A DNA stretch of 64,000 nt from Hordeum vulgare subsp. vulgare (GCF_904849725.1 NC_058522.1:233653084-233717083), one strand, 5' to 3'; shown: positions 21,640-32,386, counted from the stretch's first letter. The notes: generated by a model from the sequence alone, not told the origin. Translations and numbers: made by a program.

Positions 21640-22542
21640 TGTCGGAGAAGAAAGGACACCTATGGGGGCCTCCACGGCTCCCTTTAGCTAGTTTGGCGGG
21701 GAGAGAGGTCGCGGCAAGAGGAGAACCAATAGTCAACACAGGCAAGACGTTTTACCCAGGTTCGGGCCGCGGTGTGCGTAAAACCCTACTCCTGCATGTG
21801 TCTTAGTTATTCGTTTCTCGTTACTGTAGGATTGTCACCTTTTCCATCCTTTCGATTTGCCAAAAAGCCCCTATTACTGAGCCTTGGGCCTTCTTTTATA
21901 GGCAAAGGGGTCGCCAAGAGTGGCTGGGTGGGTTAACTGTGGGTTCACGGGTGAAACAACGCCTAACGATAGTTACAGTGTTACTGCCTTGTCAGAAGTG
22001 CGATAAATGCTTCGGCAGACTTCCCGGACCTCGTCAGGGGGAGTTGGACACGTACCCACACGTGGCAACACCCGGGTGTTGCGCTCGCGCGTGGGTGGAC
22101 GCGTGACCCATGCATCATCGGCAGTGTGCTTGTCGGGGTGGAGGCATTCGTGGGGCGTAAGGATGCCCCACGCCCGCACCTCTCCTTGGGTCTTGTCTCT
22201 CTTCCCGGCAGGGCAATCTGTCACCTTTCCCGGCAAGGGAAGTGGTGGTCTGCCGAGGCCTTGTGAGCCTTCCCGACAAGGGTTTCTTGCCGGGGCTCAC
22301 TCCTTCATCCTCGGCGGGGAGGCCCCGCCATGGTTTGTCTGCTTCCTTGACAGGGAACTCCTGCCGGGGTCTTTGCTTCTTCCCAGCAAGCGGGTGCTTG
22401 CGGGGGCTTGTGACCTGCACTTGGTGATCTCAGGCCTCGCCTTGACCCCGAGCCTTGGCGTAGCGCCTAGCCGCTGTGGGGGTTGCCAATGTCCGCGCAC
22501 AAGTCCGGGGTACTGGAGACCCCAGTCTTTAGTGCACCGACA
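21640..22542 (-). repeat. 5' LTR of the B3-carrying element
   Basis: 903 bp with inverted ends TGTCG/CGACA. On the minus strand the TATA box CCTATAAAAG lies at 21893-21902 and is followed by the transcribed part running to the LTR end. The last ten plus-strand bases equal 17495-17504. It is inserted in the LTR of the host Sirevirus-like element. Confidence 0.8.
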
Positions 22543-23078
22543 CACCGATACTCAAACTCAGAAATTCCAAAAAAAAATCGTATCTTGGCAACAGAATGTT
22601 GGTCACACTGCACTCCATAGCACCGACGTGGTTTCGGTTGCACCGATTTGGTGGGAATGGCTAGGTATTCTGTCTCAGGTCAAACTTGGTGGGTCCGATA
22701 TGGGAATGTTGGTGACACCGAATTTGTGAGTGTGGAACTTGACAGAGTGGATATGTGGGGAAAATGATTGAGTGTTTTGGTGGCTAACTTTGAGCATTTA
22801 AGCAATCAGTTCATTTTACTACTTCACCCCCTTTTAATAGTATTGGCTTTCCTATGGACTCAAAAGTGATTTCTCACAAATATAAAATAAAGATTCTTCT
22901 AGCTTGAAGCTTGAGCCAATATTATTCCTTTCTTGCATCCAGGGGCATCTCCACATAAACCTTTACCCATAGCTCTTCATGGACTAATCCTGAAATATCT
23001 AGGTAAAAGTGTTAGTCCAAGAGACAATGGATGTTGTCATGAATTATCAAAATCACAAAGGAAGCATATGTGCTTTCA
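22543..23078 (-). repeat. Part of the 3' LTR of the host Sirevirus-like copia element
   Basis: Matches part of the LTRs at 45327-45942 and 48845-50352. Read on the minus strand it starts TGAAAGCAC and is cut at 22543 by the B3 element. It carries the family's CGGTG...CACCGA palindromic motifs. The remainder of this LTR must lie left of the window. Confidence 0.8.
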
Positions 23079-23115
23079 ATCTCCCCATTTTTGGTAATTG
23101 ATGACAACATACAGT
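23079..23115 (-). promoter_or_regulatory. Polypurine tract region of the host Sirevirus-like element
   Basis: On the minus strand AAAAATGGGGAGAT directly precedes the LTR start TGAAAGCAC. The last five plus-strand bases, ACAGT, are the left target duplication of the next element. Confidence 0.75.
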
Positions 23116-24703
23116 TGATACGTCTCCATCGAATCTACTTTTCCAAACTCTTTGGCCCTTGTTTTGGACTCTAATTTGCATGATTTGAATGGAACTAACC
23201 TGGACTGACGCTGTTTTCTGCAGAATTGCCTTGGTGTTATTTTTGTGCAGAAATCAAAGTTCTCCAAACGTCCTGAAAAATCTACGGGGAGCAATTTTGG
23301 AAAATATGAAAAATATGTGCGCCAAGTTCCACCTGAGGGGGTGGGCCAGTGGGCCACAAGCCCTGGCTCCGCCACCACCCCCCTGGTGGCGGTGGGAAGG
23401 CTTGTGGGGCCCACACAGCTCTGCCGCCCCCAACCTCATCTATAAGTTCACTTTCGTCCCAGAAAAAATAGAAAGGGAAGTTTTTGTCGCGTTTGCGATA
23501 CGGAGCCGCCGCCACCACCTATTCTTCATCTGGAGGGAAGATCTGGAGACCGTCTTGGGCTCCGGAGAGGGGAAATCGTCGCCATCGTCATCATCAACCT
23601 TCTTCCCTCTCCAATTCCATGAAGCACTTCGTTGTTCGTGAGTAATCTATTCGTAGGCTCGCTGGGCGGTGATGAGTAGGATGAGATCTATCATGTAATC
23701 GAGTTAGTTTTTATGGGGATTGATCCCAAGTATCCACTATGTTCTGAGATTGATGTTGCTACTACTTTGACATGCTTAATGCTTGTCAATAGGGCCCGAG
23801 TGCCATGATTTCAGATCTGAAATTATTATGTTGTCACCAATATATGTATGTTTTAGATCCGATCTTGCAAGTTGTAGTTACCTACTATGTGTTATGATCC
23901 AGCAACCCCGGAGTGACAATAACCGGAACCACTCCCGATGATGACCATAGTTTGAGGATTTCATGTGTTCACCAAGTGCTAATGCGTTGGTCCGGTTCTT
24001 TATTAAAAGGAGAACCTTAATATCCCGTAGTTTCCTTTTGGACCCCGCTGCCACGGGAGGGATGGACAATAGATGTCATGCAAGTTATTTTCCCTAAGCA
24101 CGTATGATGACACACGGAATGCATGCCTACATCACATTGACGAATGGGAGCTACCACATATCTCTTCGTGTTATAACTGTTGCATGATGAATATCATCCA
24201 AACAAATCACCGACCCATTGCCTACGAGTTTGTCCTACTGCTGCTGTTACTTCTCTTGCTCTGCTGTTGCTACTACTATTGCTACTGCTGTTATTTGTCT
24301 TGCTCTGCTGCTGCTACTACTGTTGCTACTGCTGTTACTTGTCTTGCTCTACTGCTACTGTTGCTACTACTGTCACTTGCTACTGTTGCTACTTTTTACT
24401 GTTGTCACTACCGATGTTCCTTGCCACTGCCATTACTTGCTACTTTGTTGTTACTACTTTGCTTGCAGATACTAATCTTTCACGTGTGGTTGAATCTGAT
24501 AAATTCAGCTGCTAATACTTGAGGGTATCCTCTCACCTCCTGTCTGGCGAATCAACAAATTTGGGTCGAATACTCTACCCTCGAAAACTGCTACGATCCC
24601 ACGCGTTGGTGGGCGTCAACAACATTCTTCTAGTTTCGATTGCCGGAGAGTGCTAATAGCATTCTTGTGGTGCCGTTGCAAAGGGGAAGAACAGTTGACA
24701 TCA
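23116..24703 (+). repeat. 5' LTR of the gag-protease gypsy element
   Basis: 1588 bp, TGATACGTCTCC to CAGTTGACATCA. Features are the GC-rich hairpin (23351-23412), a TATA-like CTATAAG (about 23440) and an AGAAAAAAT tract. A CTG/GTT-rich tract at about 24230-24470 produces leucine-rich chance ORFs. A primer-site-like sequence lies at 24668-24687, inside the LTR. Confidence 0.9.
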
Positions 24704-24713
24704 AGCATTTTTC

Positions 24714-24731
24714 TGGCGTCGTTACCGGGGA
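24714..24731 (+). promoter_or_regulatory. Primer-binding site of the gag-protease gypsy element
   Basis: TGGCGTCGTTACCGGGGA, 10 bases after the LTR end. It is close to TGGCGCCGTTGCCGGGGA, the tRNA-Asp-type primer site usual for this group. Confidence 0.8.
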
Positions 24732-24781
24732 GGTATTGCTATATTCTCTGAGTTACTTGGGATTTATATCTGCTGATCACT

Positions 24782-25663
24782 ATGAAGAATCTTAAGGATC
24801 CGGAGACCAAAGTCTTGCCCTCAACTACGAGGGGAGGTAAGGAATTTCCATCTAGCTCTGCACTTGATTCACCTTCAGTAATGAGTAAGTTTGCGACATC
24901 ACCTCCTGCTAGAAATCTTGATATGTCGCCTGTGCTTGATGATGCTTGTGATACTACTGCTAGAGATGCTATGCTTGATACCATGCCTGATACTGCTAGA
25001 GATGCTATGCTTGATACTATGCCTGATGCTATGCCTGATAATGCTAGAGATGCTATGCTTGATACTGCTGGAGATGCTATGCTTGATACTGCTTTGCCTG
25101 ATGATGCTAGAGATGCTATTTTGCCTGATGATGTTATGCTTGTTGTTGCTAGAGATACTACTTTGCCGGATGTTCCACTAGGGGTATAACTTGATCCTCA
25201 TATTGCTAGAGTTACTACCAATGCTCGTGATGCTTCTAATACTGCCGATACTATTGAGATAGAACCTGCTTTTGCTCCTGCTAGATCTAGCTCTCCTAGA
25301 TATGAATTGCCTGATATACTTGAGGGTTACGTTATGGAGGGAGAGATAGATGAGGATTTTCTTGCGTGTAAGGATGCCTATGACGCTGAGAAATTACTTC
25401 TCAAGTGGAAGGAAAAATCTCGGGAAGCTAAGATGAAATACGACCCGAAGTTTGCCACTTCACCTATCTTTATCACCGATAAGGATTATGAATTCTCTGT
25501 CGTTCCTGAGATAATCTCTCTAGTCGAATCTGATCCTTTTCACGGTTATGAGTCTGAGACGGTCGTAGCCCATCTTGCGAAACTACACGATATAGCCACC
25601 CTTTTCATAATGAGGAGAAGATCTGCCACTACTATATCCTTAAGTTGTTTCCTTTCTCTCTAA
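24782..25663 (+). pseudogene. gag: Gypsy Gag, N-terminal half, with stop and frameshift
   Basis: Starts at ATG 24782, 50 bp after the primer site. The N-terminal text (SSALDSPSVMSKFATSPPAR) is shared with the element at 62515. An internal repeat of about eleven residues (type ARDAMLDTMPD) covers roughly 24958-25175. An in-frame TAA at 25187-25189 interrupts it; the same frame reopens (YVMEGEIDEDFLACKDAYD) until a frameshift near 25607, after which Gag continues in the next ORF. The product would be the particle-forming protein. Two defects make it a pseudogene. Confidence 0.85.
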
Positions 25664-27681
25664 AGGATGATGCTAAAGTCTGGTTCACCTCTCTTGCTCC
25701 TGGATGTGTGAGTAGTCCCCAGGAGATGGTCTATTACTTCTGTGAGAAATATTTCCCTACCCATAAGAAGCAAGCTGCCTTGCAGGAAATATACAACTTT
25801 GCTCAACTCCAAGAAGAGAGTCTTCCACAAGCTTGGGGGAGGCTCGTCCAGCTACAAAATGCTTTGCCGGATCACCCTCTTAAGAAGAACGTGATACTTG
25901 ATATCCTGTATAACGGACTTACCGATGCCTCTAGAGACCACCTAGATAGTTGTGCCGGTTGTGTTTTTAGGGAACAAACTGTAGAACAAGCTGAGACTCT
26001 ACTGAATAACATCTTGATCAACGATAATGCTTGGACTATTCCCGAACCACCTCCTAAGCCAACTCCTAAGAAAAGAGGTATTCTATTCCTCAGTCCCGAA
26101 GATATGCAAGAAGCCAAGAAATCTATGCAAGAGAAAGGCATTAGATCTAAAGATATCAAAAATCTACCACCTATCGAAGAGATCCATGGTCTCGATAACC
26201 CGATACAGGTAGTAGAAGTAAATTCTCTGCATAGGTTTGATGAGAGTGATATTCCTTTTGACAAACCTGCTAGCCTATCCTTTGATGAATTTGACAACTT
26301 TGTTGCCAAACAACAGAGTTTCAATGATTATGTTAGCAAACATTTGGAACAAAGTACTCGTATGCTTAGCCATTTAATTGCTTGTGTAGACAGAAATGTC
26401 AATGATCTGAAGCTTCTGAGTAAACATGCCTCTATGATTACTACTCAGGTAGAACAAGTACTTAAAGCTCAGAATGACTTGCTCAATGAATTAAATGACA
26501 ACTATGTCAGAGTCATTACTAGAGGAGGCAAAATGACTCAGGAACCTTTGTATCCTGAAGGTCATCCTAAGAGAATTGATCAAGATTCTCAAGGAATCAA
26601 TACTGATACACCCAGTCATCCTAAGGAGAAGAAGAATGATGATAGAAACCTACATGCCAGTTCACAAAATACTGTCACACCTGAGGAACCTAATGATATT
26701 TCTGTGTCTGATGCAGAAACACAATCTGGTGATGAACATGAACCTGGTGACAATATGGACAGTGATGTTCATAGTAATGCTCAACCTAGCAATGATGAGG
26801 ATGTGGAGATTGAACCTACGGTTAATCCTGATAACACACAACCTAAGAAATATGATAAGAATGACTTCACTGCTAGGAAGCATGGTAAAGAAAGGGAGCC
26901 ATGGGTTCAGAGACCTATGGCCTTCCCTCCTAAGCCATCCAAGAAAAAGGATGATGAGGATTTTGAGCGCTTCGTTGAGATGATAAGACCCATCTTTCTG
27001 CAGATGCGGTTAACTAATATGCTCAAGATGTCTCCGTATGCCAAGTACATGAAAGATATCGTGACTAATAAACGGAAGATACCAGATCTTGAGATCTCCA
27101 CCATGCTTGCCAATTACACTTTCAAAGGTGGAACTCCTAAGAAACTTGATGATCCCGGAGTGCCCACTATACCTTGCTCCATTAAAGGAAACTACGTAAG
27201 AACTGCCTTATGTGACCTTGGAGCAGGTGTTAGTGTTATGTCGCTCTCACTTTATCGTAGACTTGAGTTGGATAAGTTGACACCCACTGAAATTTCTCGG
27301 CAAATGGCCGACAAATCAACTGCTTTCCCTATCGGCATTTGTGAGGATGTGCCTCTTGTGGTTGCTAACACCACTATCTTAACAAACTTTGTTATCTTGG
27401 ATATTCCCGAGGACGATGCCATGGCTGTCATCCTCGGAAGACCTTTTTTAAACACTGCAGGGGCTGTTATGGATTGCAACAAAGGCAATGTCACTTTCCA
27501 TGTCAACGGTAATGAGCACACAGTGCACTTTACGAAGAAACGATATCAAGTACATTGCATCAATGCTATCGAAAAGACTTCATTGATTCTCATTGGGAGC
27601 TTTGAATGCCCTATTCCTCGTGTCAAGATGAAGTATGATTTGTTTGTTGGGGAGATACATATCCCCATTCAGGTGACTTAG
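25645..27681 (+). pseudogene. gag-pro: Gypsy Gag C-terminal part and aspartic protease
   Basis: A 678-codon open frame continuing Gag after the frameshift. The retrotransposon gag domain is recognisable (LKDDAKVWFTSLAPGCV, EKYFPTHKKQ, ALPDHPLKKNVILDILYNGL, CAGCVFREQTVEQAE). A long acidic hydrophilic linker follows (about residues 290-420). The protease has CDLGAGVSVMSLSLYRRLEL (about 27211-27270; Asp-Leu-Gly present, next residues Ala-Gly) and VILGRPFLNTAGAVMD. It then stops; no reverse transcriptase follows. No CCHC zinc knuckle was seen. Confidence 0.88.
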
Positions 27682-27884
27682 TGGCTATTTGAAAATTCTC
27701 CGTTCTCTCTTGCGATTCAAGAAAGTTTTGTCATAAGGACTTGATCAACCCCATTGACGGATTTCTATCGATGACCATGAAACAGATGAATCAAGGAGTC
27801 ACATACCTCTGTTTTAAGCTTTCATTTTCTGTTGCTTAGAAGAAAATGATAGAATTAGTTTAGCTTTTCCTATTTTCTATTTTA
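27682..27884 (+). other. Spacer after the protease
   Basis: Noncoding sequence where the RT, RNase H and integrase of an autonomous relative would be expected. Nothing recognisable. Confidence 0.5.
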
Positions 27885-28150
27885 GCGTCCCGGAGAAAAA
27901 TACCTCGAAAATAAAAGTTCTCCGATGGTCCTGAAAATTTAGTATGATTTTTTCTGGAATTTTTGAAAATTACTGGGCCTGAGAGCTGGCCTGGGGGCGA
28001 GACCAGTGGGCCACAAGCCCTGCCACCGCCACCTACCCCCGTGGTGGCGCCGTGCAAGCTTGTGGGGCCCACAGGCACCCCCTCCACTCATTCCAGCTCT
28101 CATCCTCTTCTTCCACCTCCAGAAAAAATTGTTTCGCAGCTCAAACCCGT
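27885..28150 (+). repeat. Internal copy of the gypsy LTR hairpin module
   Basis: Similar to the pre-TATA part of this element's 5' LTR (about 23240-23470): AAAAGTTCTCCGA-type start, hairpin 28008-28070 with arms GGGCCACAAGC and GCTTGTGGGGCCC, then a CCAGAAAAAATTG tract. No TATA box is seen after it. It lies upstream of the ORF at 28596, as the module at 11870 does for the ORF at 12141. A consensus-like splice donor, GGTAAGTGA (about 28232), follows. Confidence 0.65.
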
Positions 28151-28595
28151 GTTCTTGCTCATTTGGCTGTGATTTTCGATCTCCTTGCTCAAAGCACCAT
28201 TCTCTGAACCGTTTTGGGGAAATTACTCCTTGGTAAGTGACTCCTCCATTGGATCAATTAGTTTTTGCTCCAGTGCTTTATCCTTCGCGTATTCTTGCTA
28301 CCTTGGTGACCCTCATCTTGAGCTAGAAATGTCGATTTTAGCTGGTTCTAAGTAGTTTTAGCGCGTGATACGGTCTCTAGGCACTAGTAGGAGTAGTTGC
28401 TGCAAGGTGTGGTGGGTCTTTATTCACTTTTCTCTTGAACTTGAAAATTTTTAGCAAAAGGAAATTATGTTCAGGAGAAAGTTTCATGGTGGTTCCTGAA
28501 GTAAGAAGGGTCCGTGTCTCTCTTTTCGGGAGCCCGAACCTTTTCAACTAAGGGACGCATCGGTACAACCATGTGAATAGCCTTCCGATGAGTTC

Positions 28596-29279
28596 ATGAT
28601 CGAAGCAGGTTTCAAGGATGAGTTTGATACACTTGTCTACAATGCCGGGTTAGAAGAATTCCTCTCAGATAAATGTGAACAGTATGCTATGCTTACTGCC
28701 TCTTTCGTGCGTAGATTTAAATTTTCAGTTGGCCGTGACTCATCCATACTGTTTGATCTGTATGATAAATCCTATACCGTGGATTTGGAGGATTTCAATA
28801 GGATTTGCAAGATACTCGATGGGGGTAGTATTAATGATCCTTCTAAGTCTTCACTCAGAGACTTCATCTCCAGTATAACTGTTGGAGAAACCAGAGATAT
28901 CACGCAAGCCACCATAGGAAGCATCCATTTCCCTGCCTTGCACTACCTTGCCCTCTTCATAGGTAGGTGCATTAACGGCAAGGGTGCACATTGTCACCTA
29001 TGCGCTTCCGACCTTAGTATCCTTAAGAGCACAGTAACAGGTGACAGGAGCTTCAATATGGGAGCTATAATAGCAAGGACGCTGAATAAAAATGCCAGTG
29101 AGGGGGATTTCTTTGGTGGAGTTTATGCTACACGCTTAGCAAATTTTCTTGGAGTATCCATCCGTCTAGAAGACCCTCCTCTCCGTACAGCCTACCTTGA
29201 TCGTGTCGCTCTAACACGCTACCAGTTCCTTGAGAGAGATCATGGATCCCTCCTATACCGCTTGATATTTAACCGGTAG
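28596..29279 (+). CDS. ATHILA ORF1-like protein in the env position
   Basis: An intact ORF of 227 codons, sense strand, downstream of gag-pro. It resembles the plant retrotransposon protein often annotated as ATHILA ORF-1: FVRRFKFSVGRDSSILFDLY near residues 36-55, then DKSYTVDLEDFNRICKI, the central HYLALFIGRCINGKGAHCHL, and the tail GGVYATRLANFLGVSIRLED with RYQFLERDHGSLLYRLIF. Its biochemical role is not established. No signal peptide or membrane helix is evident. The frame is open while gag is broken. Family assignment is from memory of the motif style. Confidence 0.65.
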   Translation: MIEAGFKDEFDTLVYNAGLEEFLSDKCEQYAMLTASFVRRFKFSVGRDSSILFDLYDKSYTVDLEDFNRICKILDGGSINDPSKSSLRDFISSITVGETRDITQATIGSIHFPALHYLALFIGRCINGKGAHCHLCASDLSILKSTVTGDRSFNMGAIIARTLNKNASEGDFFGGVYATRLANFLGVSIRLEDPPLRTAYLDRVALTRYQFLERDHGSLLYRLIFNR

Positions 29280-31424
29280 CGTGTTTTCCATATTACCCTT
29301 CCTGCTCCTGCTTTCTTTGACTTTCAGGTAAAACGAAGATAGTACATAACCATAGGAGAGGCAGAGGAGTATGAGAGGGAGGCGACTGCTGCTCGACTTC
29401 GTGAGGCGGCTATTCAGGTAGTGGCTGCAGCGATCCCGTATAACACCCATTATGATTTTGGGTTTCGTGAGGACCATCCATGGGAGTAGACCAAGCTAGG
29501 CCAAAAGCCTAAGCTTGGGGGAGTACGTGTTCTCACCGAGTTTACATTCATGCTTATGCTTTCACTTTGTTAGCCGATGTTTACACTTTGCCACTGTATT
29601 ATACATGCTAGTTGATTTTCGTTTTATTGTTTTCTTGTTTTGTGTCCTTTTGAGAAAACCCAAAAAGATTTTTCTTTCTTCTTTTGCTTGTTGGGAGCTT
29701 TCCCGTGTAAATAGTTTTCTTTTTCTTTGGGTCAAGGTAGAAGATATTGGTTACAATGTTTCTTGGTTCTTACATGCTTACCTGTTTAGCTTTCAAAGAG
29801 CCATATTACTTTGTCTTCTCCTTTGTGTTTGCGTGCAGATTCAGCTTAGTCCAATGCGCTCATTATTGTTCACATCATTCGATCGTGCAAATGAAAGGCA
29901 ACAATGATGATATATGATGAAGTGACTGAGACTGAAAAGCTGGTATGAACTCTATCTATTTTGTTTTTGTAAATATGACTAGCTTCTCGACCCAGATTAA
30001 GCTTTGTTGTGCGAGAACCATGTTTGCAATGACAACTTAGAGATCATAGTTTCTGATGCCATGCTTATTTAGCTGAGAGCTTATAATGGTTTGTCTTGAA
30101 TGCCAACATAGATTTTGAGATGACTATGATGTAGTATGATAGGATGGTATTCTCCTTTGAATGTTTCAAGTGGCTTGACTTGGCGCATGTTCATGCATGT
30201 AGTTGAAACAAAATCAACATAGCCTCTATGATGTTCGTGTTCATGGTGATTTATATCCTGTTCATGCTTGCATTTAATGTTAGTCAAACTCATTGCATCT
30301 TGACGACTGTTGTCGCTCTCTAGTTGGTCGCTTCCCAGTCTTTTGCTAGCCTTCACTTGTACTAAGCGGAATACTGCTTGTGCATCCACTTCCATAAACC
30401 CAAAAGTTTTTCCATGAGAGTCCACCATACCTACCTATTTGCTGTATTTACCTGCCGTTCCAAGTAAATTTGCATGTGCCATTCTCTAAACCTTCAAGAA
30501 ATAATTTGTTTTGCATGCCCGAACCGCTCATGTGGTGACAGGGCGCTATTGGTATCTTCCATGCCAGGACTGTTATCCTCGACATGTGTTTATTCACTGT
30601 CATTCACGAGAAAGGGGCTGGTAATTGGAATGCCCAGTTCCACGCTTATATTGAAAACATAACTGTAAAACAAGACTCCCCCTGGATTGATGTTAGTATG
30701 GACGGTACCCGAGGATTCGGCTAGCCGTGGAGTGTGATTGATTGGTGGTGGGGGAGTTAAAACTTTACTTTTCTGTTTCAGAACCGCCTATAGCATGAGT
30801 AGCATGGAAGATATTGACAACTCTTGGTCATTGCGTTGACAATGAAAGCATGCCTCGCAAAGTTATTATCTCTGTATTCAAAGCTTGAGCTCTGGCACCT
30901 CTGCAAATCAATCCTTCCCTTTGCGAAGGGCCTGTCTATTTATTTTCCTGTCGAGTCATCCTCCTCTTATATAAGCACAAATTAGAGAGCACCTCTATCA
31001 TTTTTATGCTTTGCTTTTGATTGATATTGAGTATGACTATGACTAGATCTTCGTTGCTATGAATTACAATGTTTAGTCAGCCCTTGATCTTTGAAAGTGC
31101 TTTGCATTTATGTTTTGCGGTCTCAGAAAGAGCTAGCGAGATACCACCTATTCATATTGCTGCATGCTTGTTTTGACTGAAGTGTTGGTATTGAAACTCA
31201 TTATTATTTGCTCGTTAGCTGATTATGCCATTGATAATAGTTTACCGTGAGACCTTTGTGTCATTTGCTTATGTGGTTAACTTGTGATCTTCCTGAAATC
31301 TTGGTTATGAGTTAGACATAGTTGCAACAACAAGATCAAACAGGGTTTGTCAAAGTTTGTCTTTCTCTCTCAGTTTTTCAACTGAGTTGCTTGAGGACAA
31401 GCAAGGTTTTAAGGTTGGGGGAGT
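29280..31424 (+). other. 3' noncoding region of the gag-protease gypsy element
   Basis: No credible ORF. Holds a polypurine-like CTAAGCTTGGGGGAGTAC (about 29509-29526), the 26-bp block identical to the Athila-like element (30413-30438), a stem-loop CCCTTTGCGAAGGG (30917-30930) and the true polypurine tract TTAAGGTTGGGGGAGT (31409-31424). Confidence 0.75.
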
Positions 31425-32386
31425 TGATACGTCTCCATCGTATCTACTTTTCCAAACTCTTTTGCCCTTCTTTTGGACTCTAATTTGCATGATTTGAATG
31501 GAACTAACCTCGACTGACGCTGTTATATGTGTGTTTTAGATCCGATCTTGCAAGTTATAGTTGCCTACTATGTGTTATGATCCCGCAACCCCGGAGTGAC
31601 AATAACCGGAACCACTCCCGGTGATGACCATAGTTTGAGGAGTTCATGTGTTCACCAAGTGCTAATGCATTGGTCCAGTTCTTTATTAAAAGGAGAACCT
31701 TAATATCCCGTAGTTTCCTTTTGGACCCCGCTGCCACGGGAGGGATGGCCAATAGATGTCATGCAAGTTCTTTTCCCTAAGCACGTATGACGACACACGG
31801 AATGCATGCCTACATCACATTGACGAACGGGAGCTAGCCACATATCTCTCCGTGTTATAACTGTTGCATGATGAATATCATCCAAACAAATCAACGACCC
31901 ATTGCCTACGAGTTTGTCCTACAGCTGTTGTTACTTCTCTTGCTCTGCTGTGCTACTACTGTTGCTACTACTGTTATTTGTCTTGCTCTGCTGCTGCTAC
32001 TACTGTTGCTACTATTGTTACTTGTCTTGCTCTGCTGCTACTGTTGCTACTACTGTCGCTTGCTACTGTTGCTACTTGCTACTGCTGTCACTACCGTTGT
32101 TCCTTGCCACTGCCGTTACTCGCTACTTTGCTGTTACTACTTTGCTTGCAGATACTAATCGTTCAGGTGTGGTTGAATCTGATAAATTCAGCTGCTAATA
32201 CTTGAGAGTATCCTCTCACCTCCTGTCTGGCGAATCAACAAATTTGGGTTGAATACTCTACCCTCGAAAACTGCTACGATCCCACGCGCTGGTGGGTGTC
32301 AACAACATTCTTCTAGTTTCGATTGCCGGAGAGTGCTAACAGCATTCTTCTGGTGTCGTTGCAAAGGGGAAGAACAGTTGACATCA
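31425..32386 (+). repeat. 3' LTR with a 626-bp internal deletion
   Basis: 962 bp. It matches the 5' LTR from its start to ...GACGCTGTT (31524) and again from ATATGTGTGTTTTAG (31525) to the end. The equivalent of 23216-23841 is missing, which removes the hairpin, the TATA box and the start of the transcribed region. Both ends are intact and flanked by the target duplication, so the deletion happened after insertion or in the last replication cycle. Confidence 0.9.

Larger units (their letters stand above)
17495..22542 (-). mobile_element. Non-autonomous LTR element carrying a B3-domain ORF
   Basis: Right LTR 21640-22542 (TGTCGGAG...CGACA). The left LTR survives only as its last ten bases, TGCACCGACA (17495-17504), identical to the end of the right one. 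Orientation is minus: a TATA box CCTATAAAAG and a primer-site-like TGGCGCACC appear on that strand, and a polypurine-like CGGGGGCTCC abuts the left LTR. No gag or pol is seen in the internal ~2.6 kb (excluding a solo LTR). Instead there is a plus-strand, thus antisense, B3-domain ORF with its own TATA box. CACCG (22543-22547) is the presumed right target duplication. Confidence 0.75.
23116..32386 (+). mobile_element. Gypsy retrotransposon with gag and protease only
   Basis: 9.27 kb between perfect target duplications ACAGT (23111-23115 and 32387-32391). 5' LTR 23116-24703, tRNA-type primer site, broken gag plus protease, an internal LTR-like module, an ATHILA ORF1-like ORF, a long 3' noncoding region and a 3' LTR shortened by an internal deletion. 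RT, RNase H and integrase are absent, so it could move only in trans. Its gag and LTR match the element at 60925, which is the same family. Confidence 0.92.

Noticed and set aside
22007..22729. 240-codon plus-strand ORF
   Set aside because: It runs antisense through the LTR of the B3 element and past its end into another element; no motif.
24073..24522. Leu/Cys/Tyr-rich ORFs here and at 31864-32205 and 61996-62323
   Set aside because: Produced by the CTG/GTT-rich tract in gypsy LTRs in any frame; no start context or conservation beyond the repeat.
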